Source: Candidatus Gastranaerophilales bacterium
Lineage (GTDB): Bacteria > Cyanobacteriota > Vampirovibrionia > Gastranaerophilales > Gastranaerophilaceae
DNA: 36,820 nt
Direction: 5' to 3'
Assembly: GCA_944326125.1 (NCBI GenBank)
Contig: CALVCR010000051.1
Span: forward strand, 1-36,820
Positions 1 through 7,823 of this stretch are shown piece by piece. Each line of letters begins with the position of its first letter. The first letter of the stretch is position 1. The notes under the pieces were generated by a model that worked only from the letters and a program-made list of their open reading frames with translations, was not told the DNA's origin and searched no databases. The position numbers and the translations under genes were made by a program.

Positions 1-178
1 GCAATAAAACCAAGAAACCTATAAGTTCTCTTAGTGTATTGAACGTGAAAGGCCCCACATATTCCATTCCGATTTTTTGAGCAACAAAAGATAAGCCTGA
101 AATAATTGCTGTTAAAAGCAATGCCAGATTACAACATATACAAAGCCTTTTGAAGGCCTCTTTGCTCATCATTATCAT
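1..178 (-). CDS. DMT-superfamily (EamA/RhaT-like) transporter, N-terminal fragment
   Basis: The minus strand reads an open frame from ATG at 178 to the window edge, about 59 residues, so only the N-terminus is present. After a short basic start (residues MIMMSKEAFKRL) comes a hydrophobic segment containing LLLTAIISGLSFVAQKIGME and then GPFTFNTLREL. This looks like the first membrane helix and loop of EamA-type drug/metabolite exporters. A GGAAGG ribosome-binding site lies 11 bases upstream of the first ATG, and later ATGs at 172 and 169 are possible. It follows the glycan locus but has its own -10 box, so it may be independently expressed. Export of a sugar or small metabolite is only the family expectation; no substrate can be read from this piece. 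Confidence 0.7.
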   Translation of the reverse strand, partial: MIMMSKEAFKRLCICCNLALLLTAIISGLSFVAQKIGMEYVGPFTFNTLRELIGFLVLL

Positions 179-202
179 ACTTGTGCTTACCTTCCGGTAA
201 AC

Positions 203-208
203 ATTATA
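203..208 (-). promoter_or_regulatory. -10 box (TATAAT) for the EamA-type transporter gene
   Basis: A perfect TATAAT on the minus strand lies 24 bases upstream of the ATG at 178, in the short gap after legF. No good -35 hexamer is seen 17 bases upstream, so this is a partial promoter call. Confidence 0.4.
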
Positions 209-284
209 CGATAAGCATAAAAAATTTTAAAATGTAAGTAGTATTGTGTTTTTTAGATATCTTGTGCGAAGTTGGCGCTTTGTG

Positions 285-974
285 TTATTTATACCGGCTT
301 ATTATTGTTTCTGCTAATGTGAAATCAAGTTCTGTATCAATATCTACCGATTTTACAGCATCCATAATATAGGCAAAACTTTTCTCCCCGTAAAAATTCG
401 GGTTTGTTTGTAATAATTCTGTTTTGCAGATATAAATGGCTCCGTTAAGGGTATAAGTTTTAGGGAGTTCTTGTCTTGGTTTTTGATATTCTTTTTTTAT
501 AAAATCCTGCATTGACAACGATTCATCTAAGGTATTACACCAGAATGCCGAATGCGGGGTCTCGCATACAGAACACACAGTATCAGCATTTTTTGAGAAA
601 AATAAATCCAGAGCTTCCAGTATATTATTTGAGTTTCTTAGAGGCGAGGTCGGCTGTAGAAGAACAACAATATCAAATTTTTTATCAAGTTTTGAAAGCA
701 CTTCTCTTACAACATCCCAGGAGCCGGCCTTGTCGGAAGAATTTTCGCTAGTGCGCAAGAAAGGAACTTCTGCTCCATATTCTCTTGCTATTTGTGCATA
801 TTTTTCGCTGTCTGTTGAGACAAAAACACAGTCAAAAACACCGCATCTGTTTGCTTCTTCAATGGTGTAAGCTATTAACGGCTTTCCGTTTAGTTCTTTT
901 ATGTTTTTGTCTTTTACTCCTTTTGACCCTGAACGCGCAGGTATAATAGCTATAATTTTTTTATCTTTATACAT
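285..974 (-). CDS. legF: CMP-nonulosonic acid (CMP-legionaminate type) synthetase
   Basis: Predicted acylneuraminate cytidylyltransferase (NeuA/LegF/PtmB family), which activates a nonulosonic acid with CTP to the CMP-sugar used by glycosyltransferases. The start was set at 974, giving 229 residues, because TAGGAG lies 5 bases before that ATG. A longer frame to 1007 would run back into the previous gene. Residues 6-20 read IIAIIPARSGSKGVK, the nucleotide-binding signature of the family, followed by KNIKELNGKPLIAYTI; PTSPLR and the LNGAIY stretch also fit. It is the last gene of the locus, 7 bases after the Ppd-ADH stop codon. In Campylobacter the equivalent ptmB lies close to ptmE; here ptmE is separated from it by the phosphonate cassette. 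The specific sugar (legionaminic rather than sialic or pseudaminic) is inferred from the neighbours. Confidence 0.88.
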   Translation of the reverse strand: MYKDKKIIAIIPARSGSKGVKDKNIKELNGKPLIAYTIEEANRCGVFDCVFVSTDSEKYAQIAREYGAEVPFLRTSENSSDKAGSWDVVREVLSKLDKKFDIVVLLQPTSPLRNSNNILEALDLFFSKNADTVCSVCETPHSAFWCNTLDESLSMQDFIKKEYQKPRQELPKTYTLNGAIYICKTELLQTNPNFYGEKSFAYIMDAVKSVDIDTELDFTLAETIISRYK

Positions 975-980
975 AATTCT

Positions 981-1030
981 CCTAAAACTTAATAAATCTA
1001 ATATCATCCTGAGCTTTTGCGTAATTCTGG
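981..1030. repeat. Direct repeat copy A (duplicate of the ptmE 3' end)
   Basis: Fifty bases that match 5625-5674 at 48 of 50 positions in the same orientation. The repeat encodes the last residues QNYAKAQDDIRFIKF plus the stop codon. In ptmE this is the natural end of the nucleotidyltransferase; here the same bases cap the alcohol dehydrogenase domain. The two copies flank the 4.6-kb phosphonate cassette. Confidence 0.93.
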
Positions 1031-3186
1031 ATATTATTCAATAAATATCGAAGTTCTTGTTTACTGAGTTTTTTGGGATTGTTATTTAATCTTTCAATAT
1101 TTACTGTGTCAATAATATTATTAATATCTAAAAGCTGCTTTTTAACAGAGTCCATATCAAGTCCCATATCTAAGAACAGTTTATTAAAAAAGGAAGTCGG
1201 ATTGGTAAAGTCCAATATTCTGTATATTTTTTTTATATTTTCAACTACAAAATCAACCCCTCTTTTGTCCTGGTTAGTATTATTATCTATTTGACTGTTT
1301 AATTCTATTAATTTTGCAATTGTAATTGCGCAAGCCAAACCATGCGGTATTCCATATTCACTTGTTATTTTATAAGATAGCGCATGAGCCGCAGTGGTTC
1401 GTGAAATATTAATAGCTTTACCTGCCAAATTTGCAGCATAAGCCATTTGTTCTGCAGCATCCGGATCGTTAGAATTTACATATTTAACTATATTATTTTT
1501 AATTAATAGCATAGCTTCTTCTGCATATTTTCTGCTTTGCGGGGTTGACCTAACTGCCCAGAAGCTCTCTATGGCTTGGCATAATGCATCTAATGTTGTG
1601 CATATTTTTAGATTTTTAGGATTCTTTTCCACAAACTGACTATCAACAATTGAATATTCTGGAAGTATGTTTTTGGCATCAAGAGAATGTTTTTTCCCTT
1701 CTTTATAGTAAACTGCAAATTGGGTAGCTTCCGAACCTGTACCGCAGGTTGTTGGAATTGCTATTAATGTTTTTATTCCTGTTTTATATTTATATATTTT
1801 AGCAAAATCAATGACACTTCCGCCTCCTATTGCAATAATTAAATCATACTTATGCGTGATTTGATTTATTGCACGTTCAAGCTCCTCTATTTTGGGGTTA
1901 GAAGAAAAGTCATTATAATAACTATATTGATACCCTTTCAAATTTGATTCAACAGTTTCTCTTATTGACTCATAAGATTTCTTACCGGTAAAAATTAATA
2001 TATTTTCAGGTTTTTCAATTTTTAATATTTCTGTTAAATTTGTTATTGCTCCTTTTTTAATAAACTCAATTTGATTCAAATTTTGCATAAAAAATTCTTT
2101 ATTTTCAATAGGTCTTTCTTTTGGTCTTCCTAAATCTTTTCTTGCGCCGCACTTGACCTTGATCTCTAACAATGAAGTACATTTATTGTTTATAAATTCA
2201 GGTAAAATCGTTTCCAGATCTTTTTTATTTGATACAGAATAAGTTTTATCATATCCTGAGTATAAAACCAACTTATCAATTTGAGCATTATTTATCGCAG
2301 TGGGTTGTGCACCTACAGAATCATGTGCTTCATTATTAAAGATAATATGTTTGAAATTTTTTAATTTTTTTGAAGCATTAACAACAATAGCTCCCTGATG
2401 CATTAGAAGTGCTCCATCACCGTCAAAACAATAAATATTTCTTTCAGGATGTTCAATAGCTATTCCAAGAGCTATTGAACTGGAATGCCCCATTGAACCT
2501 ACAGTTAAAAAATCTTGTTTGTGTTGTTGCCCCAATCTTTCTCTGGTTTCATAAACCTCTCTCGATATATGTCCAGTTGTTGATACAATTATGTCTTTTA
2601 TATTCAGGTGTTTTATTATACATTCTATGGATTCTTCTCTCAGGAGCTCGTAATTATTAGTATATTTTAGTTCGTATTTTTCAAACGTTCCTTTCTTAAT
2701 TATAAACGCGAAAGGCTTATTAGTTTCTCTCATATAAATAAAAGCTTGACTTATTAATGGTTTAGCTTCTTCAAAACTTTTGGGCAGTATATTGTATTTT
2801 ATACCCATTGTATCAAGAAGTTTTTCTGTTAATTTTCCTTGTTTAATATGCTGTGGTTCATCTTTTTGCCCGGGTTCACCTCTCCATCCGATAATCATTA
2901 ATAAAGGGATATTATAGACATCTTCATCTGTTAATGATAATAGAGGATTTACACAATTCCCAATTCCAGAATTTTGCATATATACCAATGCAGGGTTCCC
3001 GCTTGCTAAATAATGTCCGGCTGCGAGTGCGACAGCATTGCCTTCATTAGCTGTTATGGTGTGTTCCAATGGTGTGGTATTATCAGTAATATATGCACAA
3101 AAATCTTTTAACAAACTATCCGGAACACCGCAGAAACAATTTATATTATTTTCTTTTAATACATTAAAAAAATCTTGGACGTTCAT
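982..3186 (-). CDS. Phosphonopyruvate decarboxylase fused to iron-type alcohol dehydrogenase (predicted 2-hydroxyethylphosphonate synthesis)
   Basis: A 734-residue two-domain protein. The start at 3186 overlaps the stop of the PEP mutase gene by one base (TAATG); the upstream in-frame stretch is part of that gene. Residues 1 to about 370 form a thiamine-diphosphate phosphonopyruvate decarboxylase (AepY/Ppd type): FCGVPDSLLKDF near the start, the ANEGNAVALAAG cofactor-activating Glu region, and a GDG...NN motif near residue 255. Residues about 373-717 form a group III metal-dependent alcohol dehydrogenase: GGGSVIDFAK near 455, TTCGTGSE, and HALSYKITSEYGIPHG near 600. Together the domains would convert phosphonopyruvate to phosphonoacetaldehyde and then 2-hydroxyethylphosphonate. 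The usual metal motif D-x-x-x-H reads DALCQ near 535, so one His ligand is Gln. The last 16 or so residues are a copy of the PtmE tail, not dehydrogenase sequence. Confidence 0.87.
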   Translation of the reverse strand: MNVQDFFNVLKENNINCFCGVPDSLLKDFCAYITDNTTPLEHTITANEGNAVALAAGHYLASGNPALVYMQNSGIGNCVNPLLSLTDEDVYNIPLLMIIGWRGEPGQKDEPQHIKQGKLTEKLLDTMGIKYNILPKSFEEAKPLISQAFIYMRETNKPFAFIIKKGTFEKYELKYTNNYELLREESIECIIKHLNIKDIIVSTTGHISREVYETRERLGQQHKQDFLTVGSMGHSSSIALGIAIEHPERNIYCFDGDGALLMHQGAIVVNASKKLKNFKHIIFNNEAHDSVGAQPTAINNAQIDKLVLYSGYDKTYSVSNKKDLETILPEFINNKCTSLLEIKVKCGARKDLGRPKERPIENKEFFMQNLNQIEFIKKGAITNLTEILKIEKPENILIFTGKKSYESIRETVESNLKGYQYSYYNDFSSNPKIEELERAINQITHKYDLIIAIGGGSVIDFAKIYKYKTGIKTLIAIPTTCGTGSEATQFAVYYKEGKKHSLDAKNILPEYSIVDSQFVEKNPKNLKICTTLDALCQAIESFWAVRSTPQSRKYAEEAMLLIKNNIVKYVNSNDPDAAEQMAYAANLAGKAINISRTTAAHALSYKITSEYGIPHGLACAITIAKLIELNSQIDNNTNQDKRGVDFVVENIKKIYRILDFTNPTSFFNKLFLDMGLDMDSVKKQLLDINNIIDTVNIERLNNNPKKLSKQELRYLLNNIQNYAKAQDDIRFIKF

Positions 3187-4499
3187 TATTTTGCTCCCGG
3201 TATTAAAGTTATGATATCTTTTATTTTCATACAATATTCATCAGAGGCTTCTTTGCATCTATGGTTTCTCAAAATAGATTCCGCTGTTTTTACCATAGCG
3301 GGGTAAGCTGCCCTTAAAAGATGATTTGCATAAATTACAATATTTATATTATTTTCGAGTAATTCTTGTTCTGTTACCTGAGGATATGATGACGGAACGA
3401 CAACAAGAGGTTTCCGGTTTGGTAATTGATTATATAAAGTTGTAAATTCTTTTATTTCATCAAAAGTTTTTGAGCGTGAATGAATCATAATACCATCAGC
3501 ACCTGCATCAAGATATATTTTTGCTCTTGAAATCGCATCTTGAATACCTTGTTCAAGTATTAAACTTTCAATTCGTGCGATTATCATAAAATCATCACTT
3601 ATTTGAGCTTGTTTACCAGCATTAATTTTTTGGGCAAAATCCTCCGGAGAATCTTGCTCTTGAAAGACTTCTGTTCCAAATAAAGAATTTTTCTTTAATC
3701 CAACTTTATCTTCAATAATAATAGCTGACACTCCCAGCCTTTCCAAAGTTTTTACAGTAAATACAAAATGCTCTTGCGGTCCGCCGTTATCTCCATCATA
3801 AATAATTGGTTTTGTTGTTACTTCTAATATGTCATTTAAAGTTTCCATTCTCGATGTTGTATCCAGATAGCCAATATCCGGTTTACCCTTTGCAGCAGAT
3901 TGGGTTAATGAAGATATCCAAATTCCATCAAATTCAATAGCTCTCCCAGCTTCGTTAATATTTGTATGTTCTACTATTAAGCCGGATAATCCATCATGAG
4001 CTTCACATATTGTGATGAGGTTTTTTGATTCCAAAAGCCTTCTTAATCTGTGGCACCGTATTTCCGGAGTTGTTCCCACTTCTTTAAGGGCTTTGTTTAA
4101 TTTTGTAGAGGAAATACCTTCAGTATAAGGAATATCAATAACCTTGCCGTTCCATTGTGACATTATTTCAATAACTCTTTGTCTGGTTTGGGCTTGTATA
4201 CCTGTTTTCCAGTCATCGCCATGCAGAACAAAATCTGGTTTTATTTTTAGTAAATTAGGTACATAATCTAAAGTTTCCTGCGGGATAACGGTTGTTACTC
4301 CTTTAACATTTTCTATGATTGTTTTCCTTTGTTCCCAGGTCATATATGGTAAACGTTTATAACTTGCAATAGCTCTGTCAGTTAGCAGTCCTATAATAAG
4401 TTCATCACCATTTTGCATAAGTTTTCTTGCTTCATTTATGATATTTAAGTGCCCGGGATGCAATAAATCTGCGCTCATTCCAATATAAATTTTTGTCAT
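3186..4499 (-). CDS. Cytidylyltransferase-phosphoenolpyruvate mutase fusion (phosphonate C-P bond formation and activation)
   Basis: A 437-residue bifunctional protein. Residues 1 to about 135 are a small nucleotidyltransferase of the PntC/CTP:glycerol-3-phosphate type, with HPGH at 14-17 and the ISSTK motif near 127. The rest is a phosphoenolpyruvate mutase of the isocitrate-lyase superfamily: YDGDNGG, then [10 protein letters not shown] near 263-272, which fits the mutase signature EDK-x5-NS exactly. The mutase rearranges PEP to phosphonopyruvate, the entry step of nearly all phosphonate pathways. The transferase domain would couple the finished phosphonate to CMP. It is followed directly, with one base of overlap, by the decarboxylase-dehydrogenase gene that pulls the unfavourable mutase equilibrium forward. 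The fusion implies that the product is meant for transfer onto a macromolecule rather than secretion as a free antibiotic; that last point is inference. Confidence 0.92.
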   Translation of the reverse strand: MTKIYIGMSADLLHPGHLNIINEARKLMQNGDELIIGLLTDRAIASYKRLPYMTWEQRKTIIENVKGVTTVIPQETLDYVPNLLKIKPDFVLHGDDWKTGIQAQTRQRVIEIMSQWNGKVIDIPYTEGISSTKLNKALKEVGTTPEIRCHRLRRLLESKNLITICEAHDGLSGLIVEHTNINEAGRAIEFDGIWISSLTQSAAKGKPDIGYLDTTSRMETLNDILEVTTKPIIYDGDNGGPQEHFVFTVKTLERLGVSAIIIEDKVGLKKNSLFGTEVFQEQDSPEDFAQKINAGKQAQISDDFMIIARIESLILEQGIQDAISRAKIYLDAGADGIMIHSRSKTFDEIKEFTTLYNQLPNRKPLVVVPSSYPQVTEQELLENNINIVIYANHLLRAAYPAMVKTAESILRNHRCKEASDEYCMKIKDIITLIPGAK

Positions 4500-4511
4500 A
4501 TAAGTATCCCC

Positions 4512-5600
4512 CTAACAATATTCTTTTAGATTTTCACGTATATAGTTTATTGAGTATTCATCTAATATATTTTTGTATATACCTATATTTTTAGAAGAAA
4601 TTTCTGGTTTTAAACAGGTTTTAGGTTTTGTATGAAGAGTTTTATCTATATTTAAAAATTTCTCAATTTTGGATTTTGTATTATCATAATCTAAAATTAG
4701 ATCTTCAAATCTAATCATCAGGAAATGATCATTTTTAATATTTAAATAAGGTTCAATAGTTGATTTATACCAATCAACAAAAGGTTCAGGTTCTTGTGGA
4801 ATATAGTACAATTTTTTTCTAATGGCTTCCGCAAATACATCTAAAGGGTTTCTGTAAACAGCAATATTTTTAAATTCTCCAAAATATTCTATTAACTTAT
4901 CAATATCTGTGCACCCGTTTGAAAAAACTTGATCAAGTAGTAAAAATTCCTTTGACTCTATTGTTTTTAAGAATTTTTCGATAAAATTATGAGCAAGCAA
5001 TCTATATTCTTTTATAGATAATTTTTTAGGGAAGTATACCAAGATATCCTTTGTTCGGTCTTTGACAAAAGGTGCTGCTAAATTTATATATTTTTTTCTA
5101 TAGATATTATTATGAGAATATTCTCTGTTGATACCGATATAATACTCGCTTTTTTGTCTATATGCGACTATGGAATCTATAAATTCCCAAACTAATTTCA
5201 TGTACTCATCATTATATATACCACCTTTTTTATAACAGTATTCAGCGGAAGTAATGTACATTTTTATACGTAAGTCATTTAAATAAGGATAGAAAAATGT
5301 AAAACACTGTTCTAAATCTAAAACTCCTCCAAGGGTACTAAAAAATTCTATTTCCTGATTGCATTTTTGATTGTTACATTTACCGCTTTCCGGATCAGAA
5401 AATGCAATCGAGGTTATATTATCATATTCTGATAATAAATCTATAACCGCTCCAGAACCGCTGTATAAAAAACCTGTTACACAGATTAATTTTTTATAAA
5501 CAGATTTTGGCTTTTTATATGGAACTGAATAATACGGTAGAAAAACCGGCATTCTTTTTTTTATAAAATTAATTGTTTTTTGAACAAAAGGTATTCTCAT
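4512..5600 (-). CDS. P-loop sulfotransferase-like protein of the phosphonate cassette
   Basis: A 362-residue protein with the layout of cytosolic sulfotransferases. Near residue 42 is GFLYSGSGAVIDLLSEY, resembling the loop that binds the 5'-phosphosulfate of PAPS. Mid-protein VYRNPLDVFAEAIRKK resembles the 3'-phosphate-binding R...S segment, and LMIRFEDLILDY...IEKFLNI matches the usual C-terminal Y/F-E-D-L...I..FL block. The canonical Lys/Arg of the first loop is not obvious. The ATG at 5600 has AAGG eight bases upstream. It is the first gene of the cassette, 12 bases before the PEP-mutase fusion. It could add sulfate to the glycan or, because no other transferase is encoded in the cassette, might transfer the activated phosphonate. 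The second idea is speculation from position only. Confidence 0.7.
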   Translation of the reverse strand: MRIPFVQKTINFIKKRMPVFLPYYSVPYKKPKSVYKKLICVTGFLYSGSGAVIDLLSEYDNITSIAFSDPESGKCNNQKCNQEIEFFSTLGGVLDLEQCFTFFYPYLNDLRIKMYITSAEYCYKKGGIYNDEYMKLVWEFIDSIVAYRQKSEYYIGINREYSHNNIYRKKYINLAAPFVKDRTKDILVYFPKKLSIKEYRLLAHNFIEKFLKTIESKEFLLLDQVFSNGCTDIDKLIEYFGEFKNIAVYRNPLDVFAEAIRKKLYYIPQEPEPFVDWYKSTIEPYLNIKNDHFLMIRFEDLILDYDNTKSKIEKFLNIDKTLHTKPKTCLKPEISSKNIGIYKNILDEYSINYIRENLKEYC

Positions 5601-5624
5601 GGGTTATCCTTTCTTGCAATAATA

Positions 5625-5674
5625 CCTAAAACTTAATAAACCTGATATCATCCTGAGCTTTTGCGTAATTCTGG
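5625..5674. repeat. Direct repeat copy B (original 3' end of ptmE)
   Basis: Partner of 981-1030, with 48 of 50 bases identical and in the same orientation. It contains the true end of the nucleotidyltransferase gene (WLDIGNAQNYAKAQDD and onward). Recombination between the copies would delete about 4,644 bases and restore ptmE directly upstream of legF. Confidence 0.93.
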
Positions 5675-6672
5675 GCATTTCCTATATCCAGCCAGTATCC
5701 GCGTATAGGGAAATGACTTACTTTTTTGCCTTTTGAAATTAATGTTTCCATCAAATCTGTTGAATCAAATTTTTCTTCTTCCGGAATATATTTAATCATA
5801 TCTTTATTAATAAGATATATTCCTGCATTTGAATAATATGTAAAAGACGGTTTTTCAATCAAAGAGTTTATCTTTTTATCAGTTGTATCCAAAATTCCGT
5901 ATGGAATATTAATTCTTATATTGAAGGTTGCAATAGACATATTATCCTTAAAATTTTTATAGTTTGTATAAAAGTCGTAGAAATCAATATTTGTTAAAAT
6001 ATCGGCATTCATAACCAGAATATCTTCATTTTTGAATTCTTTTACAAGTTTTACTGAGCCTATAGTACCCAAAGGCTTATTCTCTTCAATAAATTGTATA
6101 TTTAAGCCGGAATAATTTTTGTTAATGTAATTTATTATCTGTTCTTTCATGTGATTAACAGAAATATAAATATTTTTTACACCATAACTTATAAGCCTAT
6201 CAATATTATGTGCAATAATGGGTTTTCCGTTTAATTCAAGCAACGGTTTCGGTCTGTCGTTTGTATAAGGTTTTAACCTTATTCCCCGTCCGCCGGCCAT
6301 AATGACTGCATCAACAGGAATCATTGCTTTGATGGTTCTTAAGTCGATGAATTCAATAAGTTTAAAATTTTTGTCCACAAGAGGAACCATTTTAAGATCC
6401 ATCTCTTTGTACATATTTATTTTTTTATAATCAGCTCGGTCTTTGATAAATTTAAAATCTTTGTGCATTACCTCAGTAACCGAACAGGTAAGTGCTGTTC
6501 CGTTAACAAGTCCGCGGCGGATATCACCGTCTGTAAGAGACCCGATGATTCTTTCTTCGTTATTTACAATAAACAAGACAAGAGGATTGGTAATATCAAA
6601 ACTATTTATCCTCTCAAGAGCGGTTTTTATTGTATCGGAATGTTTTATTATATGTTTTGAGTTATCCGACAT
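5626..6672 (-). CDS. ptmE: CBS-domain sugar-1-phosphate guanylyltransferase (legionaminate pathway)
   Basis: A 348-residue protein. Residues 1 to about 115 form a pair of CBS modules (ITNPLVLFIVNNEERIIGSL, DGDIRRGL, then VMHKDFKFI). Residues 120-348 form a nucleotidyltransferase with VIMAGGRGIRLKPYT, the pyrophosphorylase loop, then RPKPLLELNGKPI. This architecture is that of Campylobacter PtmE, which makes the GDP-amino-sugar that feeds the legionaminic acid pathway and is regulated through its CBS domains. The gene starts 2 bases after the legG stop codon and is clearly in the same operon. A generic mannose- or glucose-1-phosphate nucleotidyltransferase is the alternative, but the CBS fusion and the leg neighbours favour PtmE. 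Its last 50 bases have been duplicated 4.6 kb downstream. Confidence 0.85.
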   Translation of the reverse strand: MSDNSKHIIKHSDTIKTALERINSFDITNPLVLFIVNNEERIIGSLTDGDIRRGLVNGTALTCSVTEVMHKDFKFIKDRADYKKINMYKEMDLKMVPLVDKNFKLIEFIDLRTIKAMIPVDAVIMAGGRGIRLKPYTNDRPKPLLELNGKPIIAHNIDRLISYGVKNIYISVNHMKEQIINYINKNYSGLNIQFIEENKPLGTIGSVKLVKEFKNEDILVMNADILTNIDFYDFYTNYKNFKDNMSIATFNIRINIPYGILDTTDKKINSLIEKPSFTYYSNAGIYLINKDMIKYIPEEEKFDSTDLMETLISKGKKVSHFPIRGYWLDIGNAQNYAKAQDDIRFIKF

Positions 6673-6674
6673 TA

Positions 6675-7823
6675 TTACTTTTCTCCGTGTTTTAAATTTT
6701 CAGGAATATCTATATTATAAAATACTTTGTGCAGTATATTTTGTAAATTATAATTCTTAATAATATTTACAATATTATTTGCGGTATTTTCTTTATAATA
6801 TGGTGAATCTATATTTGAACAATCTTTCTTATAAGCAATAGATATTGCGTTTAAAATGTCACCTTTTTCAGGTTTGCAATTAATAATTGATTCACATTGC
6901 AAACGTCCTCTTTGCCGGTTGCCAATATTTACAGTAGGTTTATGAAAGGCCGGTACTTCATAAATTCCGCTTGATGAATTTCCAACTGCCATATCGACAT
7001 ATTTCAGACAGGATAAGTAGCGCTTCATACCTAAAGACTTATAAGCCTTAACGTTTCTATGCGCTTTTTCAAATTCAGTTATAAGTTCGAAAATTTCTTC
7101 GTTCCCTTCATCGGAATTTGGGCAGGTAATTATAATATTTGTATCTTTGAGTTCCTTTAATGCTTCCAATAATTCGTTAAACTGAATTTTTGCATTACCT
7201 TCCAAAGTAACGGGATGAAAAGTTACCAGAATATTTTTTTGTGCGAATTTGAAATCCATGGCTTTTTCCAGTTCTTCTTTGGAAAGGAGCGGTGCATTTT
7301 TTATATTTTCAATGGCTAAAGCACCAAAGTTGAATACTCTTTCGGGATTTTCTCCCAGTTGAATAACTCTTTTTCTAGATTCTTCGCAGCTTGTAAAATG
7401 CAAATGGCTCATTTTTGTTATGGAGTGTCTGATGGCTTCGTCAATAGCCCCTTCTGTAGTATCCCCGCCGTATAGATGTGCAATAGGTATATTATTAAGC
7501 ATTGCGGCTTGAGCTACTCCCATAATTTCATATCTGTCTCCCAGAATTACTAATAAATCCGGACGGAGTTTCCTTAAAGCTTGATCAAATTTTTCAATAC
7601 AAAGAGCCAGCGAGTGTGCCGGTGTCTTCTCAATTTCTATGTCAATTTTTTTTGTAACAGGGTATGTAATTTCTTTTATGGTATTCCCGAACTTTTCAGA
7701 CAAATGGGTGCCTGTAACGATTAACTGAAGTTCTATAGCCGGATCTTCTTCCAGTTTTCCGATAAGCCGGCTCAGTATTCCGTATTCAGCCCTTGTAGAT
7801 GTTACCAATGCTATTTTTCGCAT
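6675..7823 (-). CDS. legG: NDP-N,N'-diacetylbacillosamine 2-epimerase (hydrolysing), NeuC/LegG family
   Basis: A 382-residue protein of the hydrolysing UDP-GlcNAc 2-epimerase family, which releases the NDP and inverts C2 to give the 6-deoxy mannosamine-like precursor for the nonulosonate synthase. Landmarks are KIALVTSTRAEYGIL at the start, TGTHLSEKFGNT, LVILGDRYEIMGVAQAAM, HLYGGDTTEGAIDEAIRHSITK near 115-138, LVTFHPVT, and a C-terminal MAVGNSSSGIYE loop that binds the nucleotide phosphates. The start overlaps the end of legI by 13 bases, showing translational coupling. The family includes NeuC (sialic acid) and LegG (legionaminic acid); the GDP-type partner PtmE and the legB/legC genes nearby point to LegG. 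Confidence 0.88.
   Translation of the reverse strand: MRKIALVTSTRAEYGILSRLIGKLEEDPAIELQLIVTGTHLSEKFGNTIKEITYPVTKKIDIEIEKTPAHSLALCIEKFDQALRKLRPDLLVILGDRYEIMGVAQAAMLNNIPIAHLYGGDTTEGAIDEAIRHSITKMSHLHFTSCEESRKRVIQLGENPERVFNFGALAIENIKNAPLLSKEELEKAMDFKFAQKNILVTFHPVTLEGNAKIQFNELLEALKELKDTNIIITCPNSDEGNEEIFELITEFEKAHRNVKAYKSLGMKRYLSCLKYVDMAVGNSSSGIYEVPAFHKPTVNIGNRQRGRLQCESIINCKPEKGDILNAISIAYKKDCSNIDSPYYKENTANNIVNIIKNYNLQNILHKVFYNIDIPENLKHGEK

Noticed and set aside
512-751. Plus-strand open frame of 79 codons within legF
   Set aside because: It lies wholly inside a strongly recognised gene, with no ribosome-binding site; shadow.
982-5674. Insertion sequence or integrase bringing in the phosphonate cassette
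   Set aside because: No transposase, integrase, terminal inverted repeats or short target duplication were found; the only flanking repeat is the ptmE tail.
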